Origin: Psychrobacillus sp. NEAU-3TGS
GTDB lineage: Bacteria > Bacillota > Bacilli > Bacillales_A > Planococcaceae
Assembly: GCF_029955155.1 (NCBI RefSeq)
Contig: NZ_JAPNOZ010000006.1
Location: forward strand, 277,638 to 341,637
DNA: 64,000 bases
Direction: 5' to 3'
Of this stretch, positions 33,846-43,729 are shown piece by piece. Position numbers and translations under genes: made by a program. The notes under the pieces were generated by a model. It made no database searches. It was given only the letters and a program-made list of their open reading frames with translations, and had not been told where the DNA came from. Position 1 is the first letter of the stretch. Every line of letters begins with the position of its first letter.

Positions 33846-34721
33846 TTGGAGCTATATACAAATTTACGTGAAGGGGAAAGAGGAGCTTGGGTAAGTATTG
33901 GTATTTACTTACTATTAAGTACTATTAAACTTAGTGCGGGTTTTCTCGGCTCGTCTGAAGCATTAAAAGCAGACGGGTTAAACAACTTCACAGATATTAT
34001 TGCATCTATTGCCATCCTAATAGGACTTCGAATTTCACAAAAACCACCAGATGATCATCATCAGTACGGACATTTACGTGCAGAAACTATTGCATCTTTA
34101 ATTGCTGCTTTCATAATGGCGTCGATTGGAATTCAAGTAATTATTCAAGCGATTCAACATATAACAAATCCAGTACAACAAACTCCCTCCATATTAACCG
34201 CAATTGTTGGGCTTATTAGTGCACTCGCCATGTATATCGTGTACAAGTACAACTTAAAATTAGGTACTCGAATAAATAGTGCAGCTTTAAAAGCTGCTGC
34301 ATATGATAATCGTTCAGATGCATTAGTTAGTATAGGTGCAACAATCGGTATATTAGGATCCATTTTTGGTTTCCCTATGTTAGATGGTATTACTGCATTG
34401 ATTGTTGGGATTATTATTATTTATACAGCTTATACAATTTTTCATGAGGCTGCCTATACATTATCGGATGGATTCAATGTGGAAGAGGCTGAATCATTGT
34501 CTACTGTCGTAAAACGCGTGCAAGGGGTAGAAACGCTAAAGGATTTTAAAGCTAGAATGCATGGCAATTTAATGTTCGTTGATATAACCGTTACGGTAAA
34601 TCCCAATCTTAACGTAATTGAAAGTCATCGAATCACAGAAGAAATAGAACAACGTATTATGAAGTTAAAGCCTTTTTCCGTAGCGCTTGTGCATATTGAG
34701 CCGCATTTAGCAGATGAATAA
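33846..34721 (+). CDS. Cation diffusion facilitator family transporter
   Basis: About 291 aa. Six helices in the N-terminal two thirds, with the CDF metal motifs GLNNFTDIIASIAI (helix 2; Asn and Asp positions) and AAAYDNRSDALVSIG (helix 5; DxxxD), followed by a cytoplasmic ferredoxin-like domain (VKRVQGVETLKDFKARMHGN, ALVHIEPH). It exports divalent metals such as Mn2+, Zn2+ or Fe2+ against protons. I chose the TTG at 33846 because AGAGGA precedes it and because an upstream in-frame ATG would lie before the preceding gene's terminator. Confidence 0.85.
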   Translation: MELYTNLREGERGAWVSIGIYLLLSTIKLSAGFLGSSEALKADGLNNFTDIIASIAILIGLRISQKPPDDHHQYGHLRAETIASLIAAFIMASIGIQVIIQAIQHITNPVQQTPSILTAIVGLISALAMYIVYKYNLKLGTRINSAALKAAAYDNRSDALVSIGATIGILGSIFGFPMLDGITALIVGIIIIYTAYTIFHEAAYTLSDGFNVEEAESLSTVVKRVQGVETLKDFKARMHGNLMFVDITVTVNPNLNVIESHRITEEIEQRIMKLKPFSVALVHIEPHLADE

Positions 34722-34777
34722 GTTGTTGATTGGCCGTTTTTTGTTAATTGTTCAATTGAACGCATATTTGCAGATTC

Positions 34778-34817
34778 AAAAAGGAAGTTCGCAATGATTT
34801 TGCGAACTTCCTTTTTA
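34778..34817. terminator. Bidirectional terminator CDF gene / yhcZ
   Basis: AAAAAGGAAGTTCGCA pairs with TGCGAACTTCCTTTTT. Confidence 0.85.
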
Positions 34818-34819
34818 CT

Positions 34820-35467
34820 TTATTGCCCACTTGGTTCTGTGAGTCCGTGTTTGACTGCATATAGCGCAGCCTGGGTTCGATCTTGCACTTGTAGCTTAAC
34901 AAATATATTCGATATATGCGTTTTCACCGTTTTTTCTGTTACAAATAAGGATGATGCTATTTCACGATTGCTTTTTCCTTTTGTTAGCTCAGCCAACACA
35001 TCCTGCTCTCTTGGAGTTAAAGGATGCTCTTCATGCGGGGAAAGTGGTGTGACTTCCACTTCTTTTTGAAGCTGAGAAGTGGCCTCTGGGTGCAATGTAT
35101 TTTCTCCACGCATTAATTTGCGGATAGCTTCTGCCAAATCATCTGGTTCGATATCTTTTAATTGGTACCCTGCAGCTCCTGCTTTTAGTGCTGGTATAAC
35201 GTGGTCTCTATCAGAAAAACTTGTAAGCATTAGAATTTGAATTTGTGGGTATTTTGCTTTAATACGTTTTGTTGCTTGAATACCATCCATTTCTGGCATT
35301 ACAAGATCCATTAATACAATATCAGGCTTTAAAGTTGCAGTCAGGTCCACCGCTTCTTTTCCATTCGAGGCCTCTCCCACTATGTCCATATCTTTTTGCG
35401 TTTTTAAAAAGAACATTAACCCTCTTCTAACTACATGATGGTCGTCGGCGATTAAAACTCGTATCAT
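34820..35467 (-). CDS. yhcZ: NarL/LuxR-family response regulator YhcZ
   Basis: 215 aa. The receiver domain has DDHHVVRRG and phospho-acceptor Asp in VLMDLVMPEMDG; the C-terminal LuxR-type helix-turn-helix is LTPREQDVLAELTKGKSNRE and VKTHISNIFVKLQV. It is downstream of its cognate kinase by 11 nt. The pair matches B. subtilis YhcYZ in domain plan and in its neighbourhood (yhcX, pgcA). Regulon unknown. Confidence 0.88.
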   Translation of the reverse strand: MIRVLIADDHHVVRRGLMFFLKTQKDMDIVGEASNGKEAVDLTATLKPDIVLMDLVMPEMDGIQATKRIKAKYPQIQILMLTSFSDRDHVIPALKAGAAGYQLKDIEPDDLAEAIRKLMRGENTLHPEATSQLQKEVEVTPLSPHEEHPLTPREQDVLAELTKGKSNREIASSLFVTEKTVKTHISNIFVKLQVQDRTQAALYAVKHGLTEPSGQ

Positions 35468-35478
35468 TTCTATCCCCC

Positions 35479-36594
35479 CTAATACGGTAAACGGACTAAT
35501 ATCTCCGTTCCTTTATCCCATTCTGTTACCCAATCTACTGTTCCACTAACGGAATATGCCCTATCTTTCATACTTTGTAATCCTAGCGATCTAAGGCTGT
35601 TTAATTCATTCATATGAAATCCACGTCCTTCATCTTTTATGACTAACAATACATCTGTAGAAGTAATGGTTAAATACAGTTCTGCTTGTAAAACACCTGA
35701 ATGCTTTCGTACATTATTCATTGCTTCTTGTGCGATTCGGAACAAAGTCTCTTCAATTTTAACTGGTAAATTTATAACTCCTTTAACATTCACATTAAGC
35801 GTTAACCCTAGTATATCTCCATACCCTTTTAATCCTTCTATTATTCCATTTTCTAAGCCTTTCGGGCGGAGCTGCCATATAAGTGCTCGCATTTCCGTTA
35901 AAGCTTCTTGCGTTAAATATTGAATCTCTTTAAATGTGTCTTTAACATCTTGCTGCTCTGTCATTTCTATACCGCCTCTAGCAGTTAAGGTAACCGAAAA
36001 TAGTAATTGATTGACCGAATCATGTAAATCGCGAGCGAGTCGATTTCTTTCCTGTACAAGTGCAACTTGCTGCTCTTGTTTTGTTAATAAAATTCGCTTA
36101 ATCGCAGATCCAATTTGAAAAGCAACAGACTCTAATAACGCAAGTTCTCCTTCTGAAAAACGAATCGTGTTTGGGGTTGCAACATTTAAAAGACCGAATC
36201 TCTCTTGGCCAGACTGTAAAGGAACCGTTGCATGATGTGTGATATTACTATAATCTTTACTGCTACTCCTTCTGGAATGGACAATTCTTTTACATTCGAT
36301 AATATTAGAAGCCTTGTCTAACTCGCTATTTAGAAATCTTGTAACACACCAACACCCACCTTTTTGCAGGTGTTTACAGTCATTTTGTTGCAATGCATTT
36401 GGCAGATTTTCATGGGCGATTAGTTCTTGCTTCCCTTTTTCGTTGATAAAAAATATCCAACCGGTCTCGAATATCGTCCCTTCTAATAGCTTACGAAGCG
36501 CACCTTGAAGCATTTTCTCCATTTCTGTTTCTTCGTTTAGAAATTCTGCAATTTCTTTTAATAATTCAATATTTGAGAGTTCATTTAACTGCAT
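35479..36594 (-). CDS. yhcY: GAF-domain sensor histidine kinase YhcY
   Basis: 371 aa, soluble. An N-terminal GAF domain (about 20-165) is followed by HisKA_3 with phospho-acceptor His in RLARDLHDSVNQLLF and HATPase_c (EAMNNVRKHSG, IKDEGRGF, SLGLQSMKDRA). The GAF domain holds a cysteine cluster (DCKHLQKGGCWC: three Cys, spaced C-x7-C-x-C, with another at CKRI) that could bind a metal or sense redox state. No membrane segment, so the signal is intracellular. Cognate regulator is yhcZ. Confidence 0.88.
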   Translation of the reverse strand: MQLNELSNIELLKEIAEFLNEETEMEKMLQGALRKLLEGTIFETGWIFFINEKGKQELIAHENLPNALQQNDCKHLQKGGCWCVTRFLNSELDKASNIIECKRIVHSRRSSSKDYSNITHHATVPLQSGQERFGLLNVATPNTIRFSEGELALLESVAFQIGSAIKRILLTKQEQQVALVQERNRLARDLHDSVNQLLFSVTLTARGGIEMTEQQDVKDTFKEIQYLTQEALTEMRALIWQLRPKGLENGIIEGLKGYGDILGLTLNVNVKGVINLPVKIEETLFRIAQEAMNNVRKHSGVLQAELYLTITSTDVLLVIKDEGRGFHMNELNSLRSLGLQSMKDRAYSVSGTVDWVTEWDKGTEILVRLPY

Positions 36595-36714
36595 GTAAAC
36601 TCCTCCACCTTATGTTCTCTTACTTTCCATCATATCACTTAATCGAACCGCACAGTATCTACATAGCTTCATACTTTTGACTGAAAAACTTAACTCTTTG
36701 TATCAAAAGCAAGT

Positions 36715-36754
36715 AAAAACCAGCCCCTTCGCATATGAAAGGGCTGGTTTTTAA
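36715..36754 (-). terminator. Terminator downstream of pgcA
   Basis: AAAACCAGCCC with its complement GGGCTGGTTTTT. It is the only clear feature of the 36595-36861 intergenic stretch. Confidence 0.75.
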
Positions 36755-36861
36755 GATGGAGATATATTAGTGCTATCTAATTAACACGTATGAAAGTTTT
36801 TAGTACTAGATTTTCAAGTAAGTCTTCGCTAATCACATAACGAATCAATGCTTACATGGGA

Positions 36862-38593
36862 TCATTGCAATCCATCCTCTAAATATTTATTCATTTCAGC
36901 TGAGAATGCTTCTTTTAGAAGTGCAAGCTTTTCCATACTTTCTGCTTCTGTCCCACTAGTCACACCGAAATAATATTTTATCTTCGGCTCTGTTCCACTT
37001 GGTCGCACACAAACCCACGAGCCATCTACAAGAAAGTATTTTAGTACGTTCGATTTTGGTAATACAATCTGCTCCGCTTTCCGACCATCAACAAATGTTC
37101 GAAGGGACGTCGCATAGTCTTCTTGAGAAGAAATAGCAATGCCTGCAACTTCTGTTAGTTGATTGACACGAACTTGTTCAAGTAAGTTTTTTATCGCACT
37201 CGCTCCACTTACTCCTTTTTTCGTAACAGAAACAAGTCCTTCTAAATAATAACCATGTCGCTCATATAACGCATATAGAACGTCTACTAGTGTCATGCCT
37301 TTCTCTTTATAAAAAGCAGCAGCTTCTACGATTGCTAACACACTTTGTATCGCATCTTTATCCCGCGCAAAGCTTTTCACTAAATAACCATAGCTCTCTT
37401 CATAGCCGAACAGAAACTCGTACTCTTTCGTTTCTTCATATTGTTTAATCTTTTCTCCGATAAATTTAAATCCTGTTAACACATCTTCCGTGCTTGCACC
37501 ATGATACTCTGCAATCACTCGTCCAAGATCAGATGTCACAATCGTTTTAAACACACGGCCATTTGCAGGCATCGTTCCTTTTTTCTTTTCGCTGTGTTAA
37601 TAAATACTCGATTAAAATGGCGCCAGTCTGATTGCCAGTTAACAGTTTGTATCCTCCTGCTGTTTTCACCGCTAGTCCAACACGGTCTCCATCAGGGTCT
37701 GCTGCCACTAAAATGTCTGCATCATATTTTTCTCCATATTGTATTGCGAATTCAAAAGCGCTTTGTTCCTCTGGATTTGGTGATTTCACCGTTGGAAACT
37801 CACCATTTGGTTCCATTTGTTCTTCTACATAATGGATATTTTTATAACCTACTTCGCTTAAGATTTGTTTCACTGTTTTACCAGACGCACCATGTAGTGG
37901 AGTGAAAACTACTGTTAAATCGGTAGTTGATGCGATTGCTGGATTTTCTTGCACGGTTTTTAATTCCTCTATATAAGCCTGATCAATATCTTCATCTAAA
38001 TAGGTAACTAAGCGATCATCAAATGCTTGGTGAGTTATTTGAAGTGCATCACCAGCGTCGGAAACATAACGAATAACGGCATCTGCATCTTGTAAATTTA
38101 ACTGTGCTCCGTCTTCTCCGTATACTTTGTAGCCATTATACTCAGGAGGATTATGGCTTGCCGTAATAACAATTCCCATAAATGCATTTAGTTTACGCAC
38201 TGAATAAGACAGCTGCGGCGTCGTTCTAGGCTCATTATACAGATAAGCTTGAATACCATTAGAAGCTAATGTATTCGCTGCTTCGTTTGCAAATTCAGGA
38301 GAAAATCTACGACTATCATAAGCAATAACGACGCCACGTTTCATCGCATCTACTCCGGCCATCTTAATATAAGCCGCAAGACCAGTAGTGGCTTTACGAA
38401 TCGTATATGTATTCATACGATTCGTCCCTGCTCCTATTTCTCCTCGCATTCCACCTGTACCAAATTCTAGATCCCTATAAAACGCATCTTCCACACGTTT
38501 TTCATCATTTGCTAACAGATGAAGGTCTTCTTTCCAAACAGATTCTAACTCAGCAAAACGATTCCATTGCTCGAACAATTGTTTATAAGACAT
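36862..38593 (-). pseudogene. pgcA: Phospho-sugar mutase PgcA, interrupted by a one-base frameshift
   Basis: Alpha-phosphoglucomutase interconverting glucose-6-P and glucose-1-P for UDP-glucose and cell-wall teichoic-acid glycolipids. The N-terminal piece (38593 to 37547) has the catalytic phosphoserine loop ITASHNPPEYNGYKVY and metal-binding ADPDGDRVG. It runs through LTGNQTGAILIEYLLTQR, then goes out of frame. The C-terminal piece (37572 to 36862) continues with NGRVFKTIVTSDLGRVIAEY, GYEESYGYL and RPSGTEPKIKYYFG. Together they cover the full length of B. subtilis PgcA. The break is at an A6 run (37579-37584); five A would restore the frame. This could be an assembly error or a real null. 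Start chosen at ATG 38593. Confidence 0.85.
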
Positions 38594-38611
38594 TCGTGAA
38601 ACACCCATTCC

Positions 38612-40153
38612 TCATTTTTTATAATCTATACTATAGACATCATGTCGACGGTCTTTTAAATGCTTAACTGTTCCGTCTTGTCGTTGTCGTCTTAATATTT
38701 CTAAATCGACATCTCCTATTAAAACCATTTCGACATTCGGTTCTGTTTCGCCTACAATCCCGTCTCTCGCAAATTCAAAATCAGATGGAGCAAAAATGGC
38801 AGATTGTGCATACTGGATATCCATATTTTCGGTTTGTGGTAAGTTTCCTACTGTACCTGAGATAACCGTATAAATTTGGTTTTCCACTGCGCGTGCTTGT
38901 GCACAGTAGCGAACTCGTAAGTATCCTTGGCGATCCTCTGTACAAAATGGCGTGAAAATAATATTGGCACCCATATCTGTTGCAATTCGGGCAAGCTCTG
39001 GAAATTCGATATCGTAACAAATTTGAATGGCAATTTTCCCACAATCCGTATCAAATACTTGCACAGAATCTCCTGCACTAATTCCCCACCATTTGCGTTC
39101 GTTTGGTGTAATATGGATTTTATACTGCTTGTCAATCGCGCCATCACGATGAAATAAATACGCAATATTATAAATTTCCTCGTTCTCTTCTTCTACAAAA
39201 TGAGAGCCAGCAATGATGTTAATATTGTAACGTACAGCTAAATCTGCAAATAATTCCATATACTGTGGTGTATATTCCGTTAATTTACGAACTGCCTGAC
39301 TTGGAGAAGGCTCATCTAAGAAAGACATAAGCTGGGTCGTAAAAATTTCTGGAAATACAACGAAATCGGATTGTGCATCGGATGCAACGTCTACAAAATA
39401 CTCACATTGATGAGCAAATTGTTCGAACGAATTTATTTTGCGCATCATATATTGCACTGCACAAATTCGCACTGGATAGCTCGTTTTAAAATGCCGCTTT
39501 GATAATGGGATATAATCTACGTTATTCCACTCCATTAAAGTGGCGTATTTAACGGAAGCTTTATCATCCGGTAAATAATTTGGGTTAATACGCATTAAGG
39601 TAAAACCATTCATCAATTGAAAGGTTAATACGGGATCGTATATTTTATGACGAGAAACAGCCGTTACATATTCTCTCGGTGACATTTCGTTTGCGTGTTT
39701 ATGGTAATTTGGAATGCGGCCACCAATAATAATGGATTTTAAATTAAACTGTCTAGCTATATCTTTTCTGCCCTCATACAAACGTTGACCGACTTTCATT
39801 CTTCTATATTCGGGATGCACCATTACTTCAATCCCATATAAATTATATCCATCTGGATTATGATTTGTAATATAACCTGAATCTGTTACGTCAGACCATG
39901 AATGACGATCATCGTACTCATCAAAGTTAATAATAAGACTGGAGCATGAACCGATTACTTTTCCGTCCAATTCAGCTACTAGTTGACCTTCTGGGAATAT
40001 CGTTAAATGACTGCGCAAATGAGCTAGTTCCCAAGGGTCCATCCCTGGAAAGCACAGGCGCTGTATTTCTAAAATAGATTCAATATCAGAAAAAGTCGTT
40101 TCTCTTATAACCATGCTTTTTTCAAATTGGGATAGATCAAATTCTTCCGACAT
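38612..40153 (-). CDS. yhcX: GNAT acetyltransferase / nitrilase-family fusion YhcX
   Basis: About 513 aa, the same length as B. subtilis YhcX. Residues about 15-170 form a GNAT domain (EVMVHPEYRRMKVGQRLYEG is the acetyl-CoA site). Residues about 225-500 form a carbon-nitrogen hydrolase domain with the Glu-Lys-Cys triad in VVFPEIFTT, YKIHITPNE and IQICYDIEFPE. It should acetylate an amine and cleave an amide or nitrile bond; the substrate is unknown. ATG 40153 has GAGGAG 8 nt upstream. Confidence 0.9.
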   Translation of the reverse strand: MSEEFDLSQFEKSMVIRETTFSDIESILEIQRLCFPGMDPWELAHLRSHLTIFPEGQLVAELDGKVIGSCSSLIINFDEYDDRHSWSDVTDSGYITNHNPDGYNLYGIEVMVHPEYRRMKVGQRLYEGRKDIARQFNLKSIIIGGRIPNYHKHANEMSPREYVTAVSRHKIYDPVLTFQLMNGFTLMRINPNYLPDDKASVKYATLMEWNNVDYIPLSKRHFKTSYPVRICAVQYMMRKINSFEQFAHQCEYFVDVASDAQSDFVVFPEIFTTQLMSFLDEPSPSQAVRKLTEYTPQYMELFADLAVRYNINIIAGSHFVEEENEEIYNIAYLFHRDGAIDKQYKIHITPNERKWWGISAGDSVQVFDTDCGKIAIQICYDIEFPELARIATDMGANIIFTPFCTEDRQGYLRVRYCAQARAVENQIYTVISGTVGNLPQTENMDIQYAQSAIFAPSDFEFARDGIVGETEPNVEMVLIGDVDLEILRRQRQDGTVKHLKDRRHDVYSIDYKK

Positions 40154-40283
40154 AATATCCACTCCTCAAACTTTTCACTAATTTCTATTATATAACTCTT
40201 TAGGGCTCAGTTAAAATATTTTACATGTTTTCAAAGAAGCCGTATACTTTGAATGGAGTTCAATGAGTTCAAAGGAGAAGCCT

Positions 40284-40715
40284 ATGACAAAAAAAGTCGA
40301 AAATTTAATGTTATTTATGTGGGTAGTGGCTTTTACCGCAACACTTGGGTCGCTATATTTTTCAGAAATAAGACAGTACGAGCCTTGTGAATTATGCTGG
40401 TATCAACGACTACTTATGTATCCTCTCGTATTGATAGTAGGAATTGCTTTTGTCCAGAAAAATGCTAAAATTGCACTTACTTCTCTTGCCTTTTCTATCA
40501 TTGGTGCATGTATTTCTGCATACCATTATAGCATTCAAAAGTTAGACTTTATGCAAGATTCTGCTCCAGCTTGTGGAAGAGTATCTTGTACTGGTGAGTA
40601 TATAAATTATTTAGGCTTTATTACGATTCCATTTTTAGCACTTATTGCTTTCATTTTAATCGCAGTTAGTAGTGTACTTGTTTTAAGAAGTTTGAAGGAG
40701 GAAAAATCATTATGA
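40284..40715 (+). CDS. bdbC: DsbB-like disulfide bond formation protein
   Basis: About 143 aa, four transmembrane helices. Active-site cysteines are in CELCWYQR (CxxC after helix 1) and ACGRVSC (second loop), the DsbB/BdbC arrangement. It re-oxidises a thiol-disulfide oxidoreductase using membrane quinone. I chose ATG 40284 because AAAGGAG is 6 nt upstream. The next gene, a membrane-anchored thioredoxin-like protein, overlaps by 4 nt and is the probable partner. Confidence 0.9.
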   Translation: MTKKVENLMLFMWVVAFTATLGSLYFSEIRQYEPCELCWYQRLLMYPLVLIVGIAFVQKNAKIALTSLAFSIIGACISAYHYSIQKLDFMQDSAPACGRVSCTGEYINYLGFITIPFLALIAFILIAVSSVLVLRSLKEEKSL

Positions 40716-41182
40716 AGAAATTAGCCATATTTGGCGGGATTATCATCTTAGTTTTCGTATTAATATTCGTATTGAATGGACAAAAAAACAAACAAGCATT
40801 ATCGGACAACCCTTACGATAAAGAAAACCTAAGACAGTCTACAATTGATCTAATAAAAGATCCCAACTACCAAAATATCATCCTTCCAGATGACCTAAAA
40901 AAGAAAATCGATAGCGGCGAGCCTGTTACTGCTTATTTCTTCAGCCCAGAATGTGTGCACTGTCAGGAAATGACACCAAGACTAACGCCACTTGCAGAAG
41001 AAAATAAAGTAGATATTGTGAAATACAATGTCCTAGAATATGAACAAGGTTGGGACGATTATTTGATCGAAGCTACTCCGACAACTATCTATTTTAAAGA
41101 TGGAAAAGAAGTAGCGAGAATGACTGGTGCGCAACCAAATGAAAATATCCAAGCATTTTTTGATCAAGTCGTATTAAAATAA
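40712..41182 (+). CDS. Membrane-anchored thioredoxin-like oxidoreductase
   Basis: 156 aa. An N-terminal signal anchor (about 5-22) is followed by a thioredoxin fold with active site CVHC (FFSPECVHCQEMTPRL) and the cis-Pro motif EATPTTIYF. It should introduce or shuffle disulfides in exported proteins and be recycled by the BdbC-like protein encoded just upstream (overlapping ATGA). It plays the role of B. subtilis BdbA or BdbD, but which is not clear. Confidence 0.88.
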   Translation: MKKLAIFGGIIILVFVLIFVLNGQKNKQALSDNPYDKENLRQSTIDLIKDPNYQNIILPDDLKKKIDSGEPVTAYFFSPECVHCQEMTPRLTPLAEENKVDIVKYNVLEYEQGWDDYLIEATPTTIYFKDGKEVARMTGAQPNENIQAFFDQVVLK

Positions 41183-41188
41183 TTAGAG

Positions 41189-41219
41189 GGGTCGTGTCCA
41201 TTAGACATGACCTTTTTTA
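41189..41219 (+). terminator. Terminator of the bdb pair
   Basis: GGTCGTGTC/GACATGACC stem and TTTTTT. Confidence 0.8.
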
Positions 41220-41233
41220 AAGGAGAATAAAGG

Positions 41234-42082
41234 ATGTTACATACACTAACCTATACAGTTCCAGAAGACGGACTAACGATTGAAACAATTTTACAAAATA
41301 ACTGGAAGCTTGGAAAAAAACTTATCCATGACTTACGTATGCAAAAAGCAGTGAGTAATACTAGTGGGGAACTATTGCAATGGAAATTACCAAACAAAAA
41401 AGGAGATGTATTAGTTTTTAAGTGGGAAGGAGAATCGTCCAATTACGCCCCTTCCGACCAAATCCCATTATATGTTGCATATGAGGATGAATACTTATTA
41501 ATAGCATCTAAACCGCGTGGCGTTGCAACTCACCCGAACGAAGAAGGTCAAAACCATACATTTATGAATACCGTATCCCACTATCTATCAAGTAAAGGTC
41601 AAAATTATGGGGAACATGTTCACCGAATTGATGAAGGCACAAAAGGTTTAATCGTGGTTGCGAAAAACCCGATTGTTAAAGGAATGCTCGATCGTATGCT
41701 TGAAAATAAAACAATTATCCGCACATACGAGGCAATTTTGGAAGGAGAGTTAAAAAACCAGCACGGCACGATTCGGGCTGCAATCGGAAACGATCGCCAT
41801 CACCCAACGAGAAAGCGGGTTTCCCCTTCTGGTCAAAAAGCTATCACGCATTACGAAGTAGTCGGCAGACATCCGCAGTTTACAAAGGTACATGCCATAT
41901 TAGAAACGGGTCGTACACATCAAATCCGTGTACATTTTGCCCATCTGGGTCATCCAATTGTTGGAGATGATTTATATGGAGCGAAGAAAACACCTACTAA
42001 AACATACGAGCTCCATGCTTTTAAAGTACAATTTGCTCATCCGATAACAGGTGAAATGATCGTCGTAGAAGACAAGAGATAG
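41234..42082 (+). CDS. yhcT: RluA-family pseudouridine synthase
   Basis: 282 aa. The catalytic Asp is in HRIDEGTKGLIVVAK; other RluA motifs are KPRGVATHPN, LETGRTHQIRVHFAHLGHP and GDDLYG. The N-terminal S4-like region is short. It modifies uridines in ribosomal or transfer RNA; the target position is not known. It corresponds to B. subtilis YhcT by family and neighbourhood. Confidence 0.88.
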   Translation: MLHTLTYTVPEDGLTIETILQNNWKLGKKLIHDLRMQKAVSNTSGELLQWKLPNKKGDVLVFKWEGESSNYAPSDQIPLYVAYEDEYLLIASKPRGVATHPNEEGQNHTFMNTVSHYLSSKGQNYGEHVHRIDEGTKGLIVVAKNPIVKGMLDRMLENKTIIRTYEAILEGELKNQHGTIRAAIGNDRHHPTRKRVSPSGQKAITHYEVVGRHPQFTKVHAILETGRTHQIRVHFAHLGHPIVGDDLYGAKKTPTKTYELHAFKVQFAHPITGEMIVVEDKR

Positions 42083-42110
42083 TAATGCCACATTATCTAT
42101 AAAATCGAAC

Positions 42111-42152
42111 AAAGTCATTATCAGAACTATTACGCTCTGATAATGACTTTTT
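42111..42152. terminator. Terminator between the RluA gene and the broken gene
   Basis: Perfect 12-bp stem GTCATTATCAGA/TCTGATAATGAC followed by TTTTT on the plus strand and T-rich sequence on the minus strand. Confidence 0.8.
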
Positions 42153-42155
42153 AGT

Positions 42156-42861
42156 TTATAAATTTAACTCTTTCTTTGCATTTTCCACTGCCTGCATAAG
42201 CTCTGCATCTTTAACAATTGTCACATCAGGGTCCACTTGTTCCTTTTGAGGTAATTCAAATTGAAATTTTTCTGCATATGGTGCAGGTCTATTCATTAAG
42301 AACTCCGTAATCTGTTCCGCAATTTTTTCACGAGCTTCTTCAGCGGTCCTCTTACCAGTTACTATTTCATGCATCATATTCATAGAAAAAGTATTGGCGC
42401 CTTCGTTATCGCAATGTACAGATACCTCTCCCCTTGTTCTGTCAATAACGAGACTACCCTATAGTTTTGCTACTTCCCCTGCTTTTTCCGCTGGCACATG
42501 ATAGTCAATAAACTGTTCGAGCATATCCACATGAGGTTCGGGAAAGTCATGAGGAACTCCTTCTTTATAAACGATTGTTTTCTTCCATGGACCATTATAG
42601 TACCAACTAATTGTTGAATGTGTAGTGTCATTCGGTGGACCATAAAACTCGATCATCTTTTGCGTTACTTTTTTGGAAAGTGTTGGCCAGTCCTCTATTA
42701 ACTTTTCAACTACTGTAAGGTCCACTGTAGTATTAGTGCCTCTTTTCCCATTCATATCAGTCGCATGAAGCTGCTTGTTAGATTCCATCGCAATTGCAGC
42801 TGTTTGTAATCGTTCCTGTGCGCTCAATTGATCCATATGGCTGGTTGGTTTGTTCGTTCAT
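42156..42861 (-). pseudogene. Broken gene of unknown function (amber stop plus N-terminal frameshift)
   Basis: Two open segments, 42836-42459 and 42383-42156, lie in the same frame. They are joined by readable codons (GSLVIDRTRGEVSVHCDNEG, then ANTFS) after a single TAG at 42459-42461. Upstream, ATG 42861 opens MNEQTNQPYGSIER in another frame; GAGCGC there is followed directly by the body frame, as if an 8-bp GAGCGCTT duplication had been lost. The protein would be about 230 aa, soluble, with WYYNGPWKKTIVYKEG and MNMMHEIVTGKRTAEEAREK. I recognise no named domain. A lone TAG could be a sequencing error, but two lesions favour a true pseudogene. Confidence 0.7.
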
Positions 42862-43125
42862 ATTCAATATTCCCATTCCTTTCTTTGAAATTATTTAAAT
42901 GGATTCTCTTTAGTTATCTTCCCTCTCACTAATCGATTAAACAAAATATTCCTAAAGTCCATACTCATTCGAGACACAACTAAATAAGTATCAGGTATCA
43001 GTACATCACCAATACTTTTCTTTATCGTTTTAGAATAGATTTTGGAAATGATTACAAGATTTATTTTAATTATCATGGGTATTCATTAGTAGAGGAGTAT
43101 CCTGAAGAAGAGGGAAGCGATATAC

Positions 43126-43698
43126 TTGTTTGGATTTTCAGATTTATTATCAGTAGCTATTTCAGCCTTTATCATTTTGCCCATTGTAGTATTTTTAAGA
43201 GAGAGTGGTTACTTAATTGTAAGTAAAATTTTAGGCGTGGAAAACCCAAGAATCACTATTGGCTCTGGCCCTCGGATTTTTAAAATAGGAATTTTCGATG
43301 TTCGAAAATATTACCATCTATATAGTTGGTTTTCTTATGATGATATACGAAGAAAAAGTAAATTTACTTATGTCTTTATTTATGCTGGTCCTATTCTCGT
43401 TAACCTCTTGCTTGCATTAGTTATTAATGCACTTTTAGCGAATGGAATTCTGAACGAATACAAGGATTTTTGGGAGCGATTTATTTTTTATGCGTTTTAC
43501 TATGTTTTGTTTGATTTGATTCCGATGAAAACTTTAAATGGCATGCCTAATAACGGGATGATTATTTATGAGATGTTACGATATGGTAAAAGAACCGATT
43601 ATAATCAGCAGCCCTTTATCCCGACAACTACTGACGTTGAAAAAGAATATCAGGAACAAATGAAACAAATAAAAAAAAAGAAAGAGGTACAGGAATAG
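43126..43698 (+). CDS. M50-like membrane protein lacking the protease motif
   Basis: 190 aa with three or four helices. The layout resembles site-2-protease (M50) family proteins: helix 1 ends in RESGYLIVSKILGVENPRIT where the family has HExGH, and the second motif reads FDLIPMKTLNGMPNNG where it has N-x-x-P-x-x-x-x-D-G. The metal-binding His and Asp residues are missing, so it is probably inactive or regulatory. It starts with TTG after GAGGGAAG. The C-terminus is charged (QMKQIKKKKEVQE). Expressed alone. Confidence 0.6.
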   Translation: MFGFSDLLSVAISAFIILPIVVFLRESGYLIVSKILGVENPRITIGSGPRIFKIGIFDVRKYYHLYSWFSYDDIRRKSKFTYVFIYAGPILVNLLLALVINALLANGILNEYKDFWERFIFYAFYYVLFDLIPMKTLNGMPNNGMIIYEMLRYGKRTDYNQQPFIPTTTDVEKEYQEQMKQIKKKKEVQE

Positions 43699-43718
43699 CA
43701 TCCATGTACCTCTTTTTT
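43681..43718. terminator. Terminator between M50-like gene and aldo/keto reductase
   Basis: AAGAGGTACA/TGTACCTCTT stem, then TTTTTT; overlaps the stop of the M50-like gene. Confidence 0.8.
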
Positions 43719-43729
43719 CTTTTTACGGA

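Noticed and set aside
42891..43076. 61-aa minus-strand ORF (MIIKINLVIISKIY...)
   Set aside because: No Shine-Dalgarno sequence and no recognisable family; it could be a fragment of a decayed gene but cannot be supported.
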